Shown: positions 53,750 through 64,000 of the stretch, one piece after another
Numbering within the stretch: position 1 is the first letter of the stretch
Layout: every line of letters starts with the position of its first letter
Assembly: GCA_905147135.1 (NCBI GenBank)
Contig: LR990045.1
Location: forward strand, 15,042,173-15,106,172
Direction: 5' to 3'
Source: Blastobasis lacticolella
Lineage: Eukaryota; Arthropoda; Insecta; Lepidoptera; Blastobasidae
Length of the DNA stretch: 64,000 nucleotides
Notes under the pieces: model-generated
The model's database searches: none
The model's input: the letters and a program-made list of their open reading frames with translations, nothing else
Told to the model about the DNA's origin: nothing
Translations under genes and position numbers: made by a program

Positions 53750-56700
53750 TTATAAACTTTTGAACACAGTTTTTATCTTGTTTCGAAATACTTCGTATTT
53801 TGCTTTCAAAACTGCAATTATTTTGATGTATGGTATATTCGGGTCAACCTGAAAAAGCAACAATGAAATATAATATATTGACTAGCTTTCCTCCCGCGGC
53901 TCCGCCGTTTAGACTACACGTTGCATCGCGCGAGTGAGGGGCATAAAAGGTAGACTATGTCCCCATGTCTAAACTATCTCAATACCGAAATTCGGGAAGT
54001 AGGGATCACACTCGAAAAGGTACCAAATAACAATAAAAATTGTTTAAAAACAATCTTGGAGTCAATATCACGGCGGCACTGAGAATGGCGTAATGGTCCG
54101 GGTATTTTGGGGCTTTATCACCAACTCATGGACCCAAGTTAACCTCACCTGACCCGTGGTCCCCCTGCTGATAAATAGATGAAGCTCTGGAGATGTGGCT
54201 TTTAACCAACGGATTGTGCGGGTGATATGGTAGTCGCGAGGACCCAGTGTCCACCTTGATCATGATTCACGATGTAGCAAATAAGTGCAAGTGGCACAGT
54301 GTTGTCTGTCATCTGACCTACGTGGCCTTGTTACCAGGGGAACCTGATCAGATTGGGCTATGCTTACACATTTAGTCGCCTGAATGTGCAGGTTTCCTCA
54401 CGATGTTTTCCCTCACCATCGAGCATCGGTTACTGTACAATTAATGTATGTAACTCGGACACAAAAGTCATTGGTCGCTGGGGTTCGAACCCGGTACAGC
54501 TCATGTTTATGTGCATGATGGTCGCCGCACGAATAAGCCAAAACACCAATAAATAAGAATGTAAAGGTCCAATGCGTATGCATACAAAATCGCGCGTCGC
54601 CCAAAAACAACGATAATTTTGACGCTTGTCTGACGATTTCTTAGGATTTATATGGTTGTGGCTTGAGCAACTCGGGTCACCGGCGAACTGAAGGGTTGTA
54701 GCAAGTTCAAAAAGTTGTCGGATTATAGGTTTATATGAGTCAGGTTACAATATCGCAAATCAAATACCTTGATAGCGCGTTTTTCGTCTTCGCCCATGAT
54801 TTTTGTTCCACATTTCTATAAAAAATGTAGACACTTCTTAAGAATATAGGTACAGAAAAGATAATGTGATTTTCATACAAAACCCGGAAATTTATAATTA
54901 CCAAACACTTTCTGGACTAATGTGTTCAGTCAGACATCCCTACGGATGACTTAAAATATGTCCGTCTCCCAGGTGGGAGAACAGAAATATCCTGGAATTT
55001 ATATAATATTATTATAATATATTATACGACCTCGTTCGCATGGTATCCTATCCCTATCCCTCCCTGCCTACCCTTTTTTTCTTGCGTATAAACCTTCTAC
55101 TTGAATCACTCTATCTCTTGTTAAAAACCGCATTGAAGTTCGATGCGTCATTTAAAAATCTAAGGGTACAAAGATACAAACGGCGGGAAGCGACTTTGTT
55201 TTGCTTTGTGGAGTCAGCTCTCCGGTCACCTGTGTCAAACATAATTACAAATCCTCAGGATGTAGGTTCTCTTTCAGCCTTACAAGCTTCATTCAAAGGA
55301 AAATCTAGCTATTTCAGAAATTCCATAATATTTCAGTTGTCCCAGCTGGGAGTGACTGGAAATTTTTAAATAATTTTTAGAAAGCAGCAGTATTGCGGTC
55401 CTGACCTACGGGTTAGGGTGAGATTCTTGTACAAGAGAGCATTAAAATCGGTCCCGGCTGTTTTAAGAAAAAAACATTCATTTGTTGCATTTGTAAGTGC
55501 CATATTAATTTAACCAACTGCAATATGGTTACGAAGTATAGGTAGATTTATTTGAGGTTATCATTTATAGGTACTCTTATACCGCACGACCTCAAAATCG
55601 GTCCCGGCAGTTTCGAGAAAAATACGTTTTGTTTGCACATTTTCGGTTCTTTTGAACAGAAACCCCTCCATCAACGTTTTTTGGTGCCAACTTATCGATT
55701 CATAGGAATACACGAAGCACTCTGTAGGTAAGTAGGTACCTACTAAAACAATGAAATACATAAAGAATATAAACGAGATTACCTTAGCAATTGTAATTTT
55801 GATTCCGCTATTACAAAATTCTTTATCATAACTCATGGCGGGATTTGGATGCTGCAATAAAAAAATAATAAATATGGTGGTTTTAAACTTCACGGTTGGT
55901 CCGGTTCGACATTTATTTAATTAGTTAAATTATCACCTTGGGCATACACAGCACAATGCCGGATGCCGGCTCAAATGCAGTGGCCGAGCGATACGGGCCT
56001 ATGGACACCTTTCGTTCCAATTGAATTTCTTGACTGTACTCTGTCTGTAATACATTAAAGTCTTAATGCTAATAAAAAAATGAACAAATACTGTCATCTG
56101 CGTAGGATATAAAAACTATAGCTATTTTGCAAAAGTTAAACTCTTAAAAAATTAAGTGTGTCTGTTAATTAAAGGGTTAATTGTGATAGAATTTTGAATG
56201 AGAATCTATAGCGAACTTATTTTCTGGGTTTCACGCGGATGCCCCGTAGGCTAACAATATACTTTCATCTTCAAAACCTCATTCATACCAACATACGTAC
56301 GGTATAGGTAAACAGAGACCACATCGTTCCACTCATACTCAAACTTCTCTCGGTTTTTCCACATTCATCGACCTTTACATGGTCATCGGCTTAGAGAAGG
56401 TTAGGTAGTCTTGATTTGATCCTGTTTTGATTGAAAAAGGAACTAAAAACTCATGGAAAACTATATGTTTATGGAGTAAGAGATAACTGATACCCCCATT
56501 AACGGCCAATATTATCGTATCGCGATCGTCGGTGGCGAAGTGGTTAAGACTCTTCAGACTCTTAAGCGAGAGGCACTGGGTTCGAATCTGTTCCTAGTTA
56601 TGTTCATAGACGTTCCACTCTAATCCAGTCTCCAGTCAGTTTATAGGAATGGATTAGAGTGTACTTAAAAGCGGAATCTAATCCATCAATGGGTATAACC

Positions 56701-57840
56701 AATGAATTAGAGTGGAATAGGCGGATTCTCTTACGTGAGGGAAATCTGCATTCAGAAAACTGAATATGTAATCATGATCCGATCTGGTCAGGTAGCCCTG
56801 GTAGCAGGGTTAAGGAGGTCAGATGGCAGTCACTCCACTGTAATTATCTGATCTGCAAAATCCTAGATCACAGTCAAGGCGGACACCGAGCACTTGTATG
56901 CGAGAGCGCAACCGGGATAACGCCAAGGTGATGATTTTTTATTTTATTATCGTTGTCGCAATCGAAAACTGAAAACAAAAGCAATACTCGAAAATAAATC
57001 GAAACATACTTTATATAATATCTATTCACCATCCTGATAGTTTTATTTTAATAAACTAGCTTTTGCCCGCTAGTCCCGCGTAAAATTCGGTTTTAACATT
57101 CCGGACCCGGTCCCGCGGAAACCACACTGAATTCCGGGATAAATTAATTTACATTGCTGCCGCGGATAATGAGGAGTTTTCCAGTAGGTATTGATAGTTG
57201 GTTTCAAAAAGCATCAATAGATGGCGCTCCTACAATTTTGGTAATCTTTTCATAATTTGTATGATGGTGACAGTGATTTCATGCAGCCAACTAATACTAA
57301 ACTTATAAATAACATGTTTATTAATAGAAATATAACTGTTAAAGGTTGAACGAAGTGTAAAAATAAACATTTATATAAGTTGCCACTATGTTCCATTATT
57401 ATTACAACCGCTAAAATGGGTGAAAACTATTGGCAAATACAATATTATCCAGTACAATGTACCCAGTGTTTATATCCTGTTTGTTAAGAACCTATTTCAA
57501 GCGATTATCAATTACCAAAATTGTCGGGGCGCCATCTAGTAAGTGATTAGGAATGCCTTAGATACTTATTGGAAAACTGGTCATTGCTGCTAAATTTCAT
57601 CAAAATCCATTCAGTAGTTTTTGTAATAAGGAGCAAGCCTTCCCATTGTAACTTAGCCTTACAAACTTTCGCATTTATATGATTATCATTATCATTATCA
57701 TTTATTTATTCATCAGATTCATATTATGGCTACATTTTCTTATTTATTAATCTATATATAGATTAGTAGAAATGTTATTTCAAGTTTACCTTCAGTTGCA
57801 ATTTATTGATGCCTTCCCAGGTTATCTTTTTCTTCCCGTC
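53750..57840 (-). CDS. Unrecognised small protein, 3' exons
   Basis: Five short exons with clean splice sites, all phase 0: 57790-57840 (DGKKKITWEGINKLQLK), 55937-56044 (TEYSQEIQLERKVSIGPYRS..., 36 codons), 55783-55851 (HPNPAMSYDKEFCNSGIK...), 54768-54815 (KCGTKIMGEDEKRAIK) and 53750-53848 (VDPNIPYIKIIAVLKAKYEV... stop). The visible part is 124 residues, mildly basic, without signal peptide, transmembrane segment or motif I recognise. The consistent phase, CAG/TAG acceptors, GTAAxx/GTGATA donors and an AATAAA after the stop support a real gene. The first exon(s) were not found; they must be upstream of 57850. Function unknown. Confidence 0.6.
54235..54500 (-). mobile_element. tRNA-derived SINE, copy 8
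   Basis: Blocks CCTTGATCATGATTCACGAT, GGAACCTGATCAGATTGGGC, GTGCAGGTTTCCTCACGATG and a terminal GGGGTTCGAACCCGGTAC (B box on the - strand). Lies in an intron of the small gene. Confidence 0.75.
56527..56940 (+). mobile_element. tRNA-derived SINE, copy 9 (full, + orientation)
   Basis: GTCGGTGGCGAAGTGGTTAA gives the A box and GGGTTCGAATCTG the B box, spaced as in a tRNA. The body then runs to GGGATAACGCCAAGGTGATG. Between head and body is a foreign inverted-repeat insert (56613-56717). Confidence 0.8.
56613..56717. mobile_element. Tiny foldback insert inside the SINE
   Basis: TTCCACTCTAATCC and GAATTAGAGTGGAA are terminal inverted repeats about 105 bp apart, with two further inner copies (GGATTAGAGTG, GAATCTAATCC). 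Other SINE copies lack this segment. Confidence 0.65.
57050..57690 (+). repeat. Common lepidopteran repeat split by a MITE
   Basis: The left part (CGCGTAAAATTCGGTTTTAA) and right part (AAATTTCATCAAAATCCATT, CTTACAAACTTTCGC) belong to the same repeat seen whole at 21320-21545. The 57168-57585 MITE separates them. Confidence 0.7.
57168..57585. mobile_element. 418-bp foldback MITE, copy B
   Basis: Inverse orientation copy of 8452-8869: starts AATGAGGAGTTTTCCAGTAG, ends TTGGAAAACTGGTCATT, with AGATGGCGCTCCTACAATTT just inside. ATTGCTGC occurs both left (57153-57160) and right (57582-57589), a possible 8-bp target duplication. Confidence 0.75.
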
Positions 57841-57950
57841 CTGACAACATAGGGAATTAAAACAAGAGAGGTATTGTACTTATTGTTCATAGTCAGCAGC
57901 ATTAGTAGCTAAATGAAGAAATCACTAATTGAATATTTACGAATGATCTA

Positions 57951-58090
57951 AGGGCTGAGTGTAAGTTTTGCTTCGGTTTTACTTTACTATCGCGTTTGCG
58001 TTTACGTTAAAATTAATATGGTAAAAATGAATAGCGCCATCTAGAGGTACGTAAATGCAGTTTTTTCTTCATACTAATTTCGACATTAAC
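57951..58090. mobile_element. Long-TIR MITE family 3, copy B (right arm missing)
   Basis: AGGGCTGAGTGTAAGTTTTG and CTATCGCGTTTGCGTTTACG match the left arm of 49643-49832; the copy stops after AATTTCGACATTAAC. Confidence 0.7.
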
Positions 58091-58249
58091 CTGGCAGAGG
58101 TCAGGTATGGGCGATATTTGAAAATGTTATACAAGTTGCCTTTATGAAAAATTGAATATTTTCGTCTTCTGGGTGCTACCGCAGGTTCAGCAATGTTCTT
58201 AAAACGCTGAAAATTACGTTTTTTAGGGTTCTTACTTTAAAAAAACTCA

Positions 58250-58678
58250 CTAATATCTCCAAAATGGTGCGTCGTAGAGAAAACGTTCTTCTACAGAATA
58301 AAAGCTTTTACAATTCTCTACAATTTTTGCCTTACACACTTTTCGAAATTCCCAATCGTTTACGAGAAATAAGGCTCCCGGTTTCAAGTGAAAAGCGATA
58401 CTGGGTGTGTGACAGGAACTCACGGGCACATACAGAATTATCGTTGGAAGCCTACTTGCTTTGTATACGTCAGTTTCTTTCATACTAGAGCGACAAGTTT
58501 GAGCAACCATAGTTTTGAAAATTCCTTCATTCATGGGGCTTTTCCCACAGTAAACAGACGCGAATTCCTTGCGAAAACAGACAAGCTGACTAGAATTGGA
58601 TTGGACCTTGCTAAAACCAAAACGCCTTGCTCTCAAGCTGAAAAAAGAATGGTAAATTTGGCTCCAATCTGAGTACAT
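58250..58678 (-). other. Unassigned 142-codon open frame
   Basis: The - strand frame is open for 429 nt in DNA richer in GC than its flanks, with ordinary-looking composition (many Cys, Phe, Lys). The + strand is also largely open here (58264-58488 and 58388-58672). No family, splice signals or start context recognised. It could be a transposon remnant or a single-exon gene. Confidence 0.3.
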
Positions 58679-59242
58679 CGAACCATACTAATCAATAAAA
58701 GTTACTGGGCATGACTGTGGAAAATACTTTAATTTGATCCAAAGCCACACATTTTCCTAAAATTTACATTTTAGTTTTCTTAACCGAAACATTACACCAC
58801 AAACGTTATCCTCAAAGCAAACTCTTAATAAACGACCTAATTTAAACAGAATACGATTTCACAACGACGTTTCACATACCTACCTAATTACAGTTCAGAC
58901 TACATATCCTTCCAACTAAATTTATTTTAACAAAAGTATGAATGTAGTATTAATAGTTACCCATGGACATGGCATAAAATGAGTTATCGGTAGATATATT
59001 TTGGCAAATTTCCAAAAACGTAACAATGATTTATTATTTCAAAATCAACAACGAGTTTTTAAATCGAAGGAATAATATTATACTTTACAAAAAGCAAAGA
59101 ATTCTATAGTGTAATTTTAACCAAGGCTCTGTGCTGTCAAATTGTGCTATAAAATTAAATAATAACACGTAAACACGTGCAGAAAATACCTACAAACTAT
59201 CCATAATCTCAAGAAAAACACAACATCCATTCATTATTATAG

Positions 59243-59536
59243 CCGATATGTGTCTACTGGGACGATCAAAAGAAGGTTGCCTTTGATAAAGATGATTCTG
59301 AAACTCATTTTAGACCAGATATTAAGTGCCATGAAATGAAAGATCATTTTTTATTAACTTTATATACAATGAATAGTACAAAAGCAAGTTCACATATCAA
59401 TGTTTGTCGTGTGGCTGGCCATCCTCGGGCGCGGCCGGGCGCTCGCGAACACGGGACGAACGCCAACACGGACAGTCGTGTTAAGCCCGAGAAGCTGAGC
59501 GTGCGAGACAAAGGAGCCCCTAACTGGCGTTGTTAG
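59243..59536 (+). other. Possible last exon of an unrecognised + strand gene
   Basis: After TTATTATAG the frame is open for 97 codons (PICVYWDDQKKVAFDKDD..., then KDHFLLTLYTMNS, ending GAPNWRC stop). The second half is GC-rich and Arg/Gly-rich. No matching upstream exon was found on the + strand, so this is weak. Confidence 0.3.
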
Positions 59537-59698
59537 CCTCTAAACAGCAGTTTCAAGTAGATAATTGTCATTTTTAACTTAAAGCGAAGAACACTTAAGT
59601 CTAATACGTAGTAGCAGCGTTCGAGGATGGCCAGCCGGGTCGACAGGGGCGGGCGCAGGGGGCGCGGGGGCGCGGGGTGCGCTCGCGGCGGCGCGCGC

Positions 59699-62600
59699 TT
59701 ACAAGGCGTACTTGTAATCGTGCACATTCGACACTTCGTGCACATGCGATGTATTGTCCTCGGAGGGGGCGCTGTAGGTGTACCCGCAGCAGAAGAGGCG
59801 CCGCACGGCGCGGGAGACGCGCGACGCGGTGGACGCCGTGCGCGGCAGCCCGCCCGCCTCCTCCTCGTCGGACTACAACAAGACACGGACGGACGTCAGC
59901 GGACCGCGGCGGCGCGGGCAGCGGCTGCCGCGCGCGGCGCCACCGCGGGCTACACTAAACACTACGCTACTCCAAACACTGAAGCTAAGCATTCCCAAAG
60001 CCTAACAACAAAATATAGGAAGCAAGCCCATCGAAAAGAGAAAATAATTGTAAACAATAGTCTTCGACTGTACCCCCGTATTTTTATTGCCTCGCTGGCT
60101 GGGCATAAATAAATATTCGAGCATATATTTATATAATAAATAAGTATGTTTGTACACAACAACAGAGGGTATAGTCGAGTACTTTATGGATATATTTTTT
60201 CTCCTTTGGGTGGCCTTTCCGCCACACAGCTAAATGTAGGTAGGTAACTACTGACAATCAAACCAATCATACCCAATCAGACTGCTTTGCCTCGGGAATC
60301 CGCAACTCGGCGACATCCTCCGTTATGCTGTCATCTTCTTGTGTTGTCTTCGCATCTTCTTTCGCTTCTTTCGGTTTCACCGGCAGTGCGAGATCCTCAG
60401 CTACTGTTTCTGGAGGAGCGGGTATTGGTTGATACGGCGGGGTAACGCACGGTTTCTGCAATATTTTTGAAAATATTTAGTACTATAGTGCGGTCCGAAT
60501 CCAAGACCAGTGCACGATACCGATTCAACTGCATCGAGGCGTGAGATAGGGTGATGAACGAGATATCACCTCTCCGAAACAGTTTAGACGTTTTCAAGCT
60601 TTTGGACTGGAAAGGATCCGACATCAACGTCAGTAGCGAGTATACTTCTCGCTTTCTGTTTGCCGACGACATTGTAGTCATGGCAGAATCTCAGTAAAAT
60701 CTCCCAACACGGGAGTCTTAAAACGTACATGGACGGACAAGAAGAAGCTTATGTCGAGTGCATGTAATCCGCTCCAGTAATGGTTGGGGGCTCTATTTTT
60801 AAAGTCGTTGACTAATAAGTTCTTCCACAAGTTTTTGCAGAAAGAGGCCAATTGATGAATCTAGCTTGGTTGGGCAGAGTTCGGAAAGTTGCGGAAGATC
60901 TCACCCAAAATACCGCGGCGTCTCAACATGAAAGTCTCTGGCTAGTATTTGTTGCCAGTGATGTCATACGGATCAGAGACGTGGTGCCTCACGGAGCTCC
61001 TCATACGAAGGCTCCGAATCACTCAGTGTGCGATCGAGAGAGCTTCGCGTTTATAAGGTAAGAAAAAATATCCGCAGCAGAACCAATGTCACTGACATAG
61101 GTTCCAGAGTCGCAAGACTGAAGCACAAAATAGAGAAATAACAGAAGGTCCGCTACTGTCGTCCATGAACATTTTAAAAAGAGTAGATTAAGAGGTATAA
61201 GTGTCAAAATATTCCTACAGATCGTTTACAATTACTTATCCCTTGCTAAGGACCAATATATAATTCCTTGCCATAGCGTGGTCATGATTGCTTCCCACGC
61301 TGGTGTTACCGGGTTTTTCAAACCAGCTTCAGACATTTTGCCTTTACTTATATTCAATCTTTCATGCCGAAAATCTAAATAGTTGGGAGGGCCTATGGTT
61401 AATAGTAGAAGTCCCACTGCTGATATTAAGGTGTTGTGATACTACATTATATGCCTGAACGAATTATCTAACTATAAAGCTTATTTGTAAAGATTTATAA
61501 TGTTTGAAAGAGTAATTTAGGGGTTTAAATAAACTACGCTTACTATATCACTATATAACGATGCCATTGTAATCTCCTCAGTTTTCTGCTTCTTTACACC
61601 AGCAGACATCTTTTTTGTGACATTTTGCTGTAGGCTTTCAGATTCCATTACTAAAAGTTAAAAGCCAAAGTTAAAAACAATAAGTAATGACTTTTTCTGT
61701 ATGATAAAAGTACTGCTCAAATTACATTAATATTAATGAGGTATATGAAAAGGGGACATGCCTCCGTGCCATGCTTCTTGCTCACCTCGCTCACTTTGCT
61801 TTTTATCGCTCGAGACTAATTTGCCGCTGTCAGAACTAACTTCTTTTAAATTTTTCAGCTCCATTGTGGCAGCAGCTGCAAAAAATGTAGTTTTCGAAGG
61901 ATAATTGAAGCATTACAAAAAGCCTCGAAGAACGAAGGCAGGATGACAAAATCCGCGCTCATTTCTTTTAATGCTCTCAATTCTAATAATTTCCTGATGT
62001 CCTGTATTTTACAATCAGGCTTTTTGCAAAGGCCGAACATTTATCATCATCACAGCCCGTAACAGTCCACTGCAGGACTTAGGGCCTCTCCCACGAAAGG
62101 GGAGGTTATTGCCATAATCTCCACGCCTGGCAGGCGGGTTGGAGATCGCAGTGTTTAAATAATACAATGGAAAATGCTGCTGCCCATTTTCCAGACTACG
62201 GAGACTCTTGATCTTTTGCCTCGAAAACATTAGTCGCCTTGTACGACACCCATGAGTGTAAGGGGTTGGTGCTATTCTACTCTGCCGGACACCACACGGC
62301 ACATTTATTTGAACCGAACATTTATATGACAATAAAATTTCTGATGATAACGTTCAATTCAGTAGATTATAGCTCCAACCCCTACTTACTGATGTCGTAC
62401 TGTTAATGATAATGATTGTCGTTTAATAGTACCAACTCTTTTACAGACCAGATAGAATAGTTTTTGAAGATAACTTTTTTCATATAAAGGGGCCGACATG
62501 TCAGTCGCGATAGTTTGAAATATTCTTTTTCTCGTGGTCTTATAAATCAGAACAGAGGGCTGACTGTAAGTTTTGCTTCGATTTTACTTTACTATCACGT

Positions 62601-64000
62601 TTGCGTTTAAGTCGAAATAAAGAAGAAGAAAAAGAAACTTAATTTACGTACCACTAGACGGCGCTATAAATTTTTTCATACTAATTTTCACATAAACGCA
62701 AACACGATAGTAAAGTAAAATCGAAGCGAAACTCACACTAAGCCCTCAGGTCGTTAGTCAATTAAACTTATATATTAACATGGGCAAACTTTATGGACAC
62801 TTGCAACAACATGAAAAGGGACGCGTGTCTGTCTCTTGTACAAGAGCAAAATCTGCTACTTAAGGCAATCTGGAAGAAAAGCTTTTCGAAAATCATCTCA
62901 AATTAATATTTGAATTTGGGCTTTCAAATAAATAGAGACGATTTTTGAGTTAAGTTTGTAATTGTCCATTTTCTACTGATATCAATCGTACGATTTGTTA
63001 TCTACTCATTATAAAATATCTACTCATTAAAAATAGGTTGCGCAATATTTTTATCTGCGTGTTTCAAATAAATAATAATAAATATATAAATATTCGTGGA
63101 TAAATTCACACAGCGCCATCTAGCCCCAAACTAAACAAAGCTTATACTATGGGTGCTAGATAACTGATTTACTACTAAAATAATTTTAAATACATACTTA
63201 TTATACAAAGAACACCCAGACCCGTAACAAAAATTAAAATTCATCTTTCAATTTCTGCCCGGCCGGGAATCGAACCCGGGACCTCTTGCGTGGCAGACGC
63301 GGCATGTTGACCATTGAACCACTCAGGTCGTCAAACATATTCAACATACATACAACAAATATTCAACATAACATTTAAATTTGCACATGTAAAACATCTA
63401 GCTCACCACACTCATCGTATCGCGTTTGGAGTTTTTCATTAGCAGAACTACTTTTAGCCTGAACGTTTTTTAACTCCTGCAGGAAAACTGCAAAAATGGA
63501 CAAAAAATTAACTCCATTTATGAACTAATTGTTCTAATCACAAACACAAAATAATTATAAAACCTTGCTTGCAAATTTAAATGCCAGTGATTGGAATATT
63601 TAATTTATAAAAACTATGTAAAACAAGCCTACAATTGAATAAATATTATTATAATTAACTGATGCTACATTTGAATTAAAGATATTTTTAAACGCATGGA
63701 GAGTTTTGTTTTAATGACTAAAATCAACGTCTGTATCGTACACAACGTTATAGCTCTAGCCAAAGTTCTTGATTTTAAAGCAGGTAGTACCTACATGTTA
63801 TTAAAGTTAGAATAGATTTAAAAGAGAGCTACAATGGACAGGCGAGGTATTTACACATTGAGATGAATTACAAACTAATAGATGAGATGACATTTAGAGG
63901 TTGCCACTGCTCGTTTGGGCTGGTCGAAAGGTACCTGGTGGAAGCGGCGCGTGCGATCGCTTGATTTCGGCGGAGTCGGCGCGGTAGGCGCTGTCGGCGC
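59699..64000 (-). CDS. Unrecognised protein with coiled-coil, acidic region and CC tail, 3' exons
   Basis: Six exons with agreeing phases: from beyond the window to 63935 (ending KRSHAPLPP), 63407-63487 (VFLQELKNVQAKSSSANEKL...), 61786-61875 (AATMELKNLKEVSSDSG...), 61544-61650 (VMESESLQQNVTKKMSAG...), 60273-60455 (KPCVTPPYQPIPAPPETVAE...) and 59699-59872 (SDEEEAGGLPRTAST..., RRLFCCGYTYS, ending DYKYAL). It starts with a likely coiled coil, then a Pro-rich and a Glu/Asp/Lys-rich linker, and ends with a basic stretch before two cysteines, a possible palmitoylation or membrane-contact site. If the 60273 donor is not used, translation ends one codon later (...QSDWV, stop at 60267-60269), a possible alternative end. 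I do not recognise the family. Confidence 0.62.
60460..61200 (+). pseudogene. RTE-like LINE remnants
   Basis: RFLFADDIVVMAES contains the FADD catalytic motif of reverse transcriptase (about 60650-60690); TWCLTELLIRRLRITQCAIE (about 60980-61040) is the segment downstream in RTE-type ORFs. Frames are broken between. They lie in the last large introns of the - strand gene. Confidence 0.65.
62045..62310. repeat. Dispersed repeat, long copy
   Basis: AACAGTCCACTGCAGGACTT, CCATAATCTCCACGCCTGGC, GGGTTGGAGATCGCAGTGTT, TAGTCGCCTTGTACGACACC and TCTGCCGGACACCACACG. Pieces recur at 605-700, 9600-9680, 14115-14135, 16490-16590 and 43450-43550. Confidence 0.65.
62553..62749. mobile_element. Long-TIR MITE family 3, copy C
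   Basis: AGAGGGCTGACTGTAAGTTT and ...AACTCACACTAAGCCCTC are inverted ends with CTATCACGTTTGCGTTTA inside. It lies in the intron between 61875 and 63407. Confidence 0.75.
63214..63335 (-). mobile_element. tRNA-Gly-derived SINE
   Basis: On the - strand: GACGACCTGAGTGGTTCAAT (A box region), CTGCCACGC (tRNA-Gly GCC anticodon arm) and CCCGGGTTCGATTCCCGG (B box), then a tail TTTTGTTACGGGTCTGGGTG. Extra bases between the A box and anticodon arm, and the repeated tail, argue against a working tRNA gene. Confidence 0.7.
63336..63934 (-). other. Intron of the terminal - strand gene
   Basis: Apart from the exon at 63407-63487, AT-rich with no repeat or gene recognised. Confidence 0.5.

Noticed and set aside
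59627..60112. 161-codon + strand open frame rich in Arg, Ala and Gly
   Set aside because: It is antisense to the GC-rich - strand exon 59699-59872; composition is that of a GC-rich shadow frame, with no motif or splice support.
63245..63330. Functional tRNA-Gly gene
   Set aside because: The D-arm region has extra bases and the acceptor stem does not pair; the tail is shared with another degraded copy at 22120-22255, so it is a SINE head.
1..64000. CRISPR arrays, operons, ribosome binding sites, replication origins
   Set aside because: The window is a eukaryotic nuclear sequence with spliced genes; repeats seen are dispersed or inverted transposon ends, not CRISPR spacers.

Overview
The window is eukaryotic nuclear DNA, almost certainly from a moth or butterfly (Lepidoptera). 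It is AT-rich with GC-richer exons, genes are split by short phase-matched exons, and the spacers are full of the SINE, MITE and LINE debris typical of lepidopteran genomes. No bacterial, plasmid or CRISPR features were seen. All gene models below were assembled by eye from open frames, homology patterns remembered for the families, and splice sites whose phases agree.

Layout. 1-21.2 kb: the 3' two-thirds of HFM1/MER3, a meiotic crossover DNA helicase, on the + strand (exons 5095-21177; the helicase core lies before the window). An intronless DRC2/CCDC65 gene (axonemal dynein regulatory complex) sits antisense at 2262-3653, probably nested in an HFM1 intron. A Penelope-type fragment with target-site duplications ends 17 bp before an HFM1 splice acceptor. 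22-30.2 kb: two neighbouring foldback elements and then loquacious (loqs), the three-dsRBD partner of Dicer, on the - strand (eight coding exons). 30.5-33.4 kb: a decayed Copia fragment, an LTR-like stretch, a mariner-type MITE and LINE scraps. 34.1-41.9 kb: two tandem - strand gustatory receptor genes, separated by a pyrimidine-rich array carrying an R1-type LINE tail. 43.0-52.7 kb: a + strand, eight-exon gene for a mitochondrially targeted, cysteine-loaded malate dehydrogenase relative. It has lost the catalytic Asp, the catalytic His and the substrate-loop arginines, and it carries a roughly 118-residue Cys-rich tail. 53.7-57.8 kb: the 3' exons of a small unrecognised - strand gene. 59.7-64.0 kb: the 3' exons of a second unrecognised - strand gene with coiled-coil and acidic segments and a CC-containing tail.

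Theme. HFM1 (meiosis), DRC2 (sperm flagellum) and the MDH-derived pseudoenzyme (plausibly a disulphide-rich sperm mitochondrial structural protein) all suggest male germline use; this is inference from families, not expression data. loqs works in small-RNA biogenesis and the two receptors in taste. The strongest candidate for something undescribed is the MDH-derived protein at 42973-52735.
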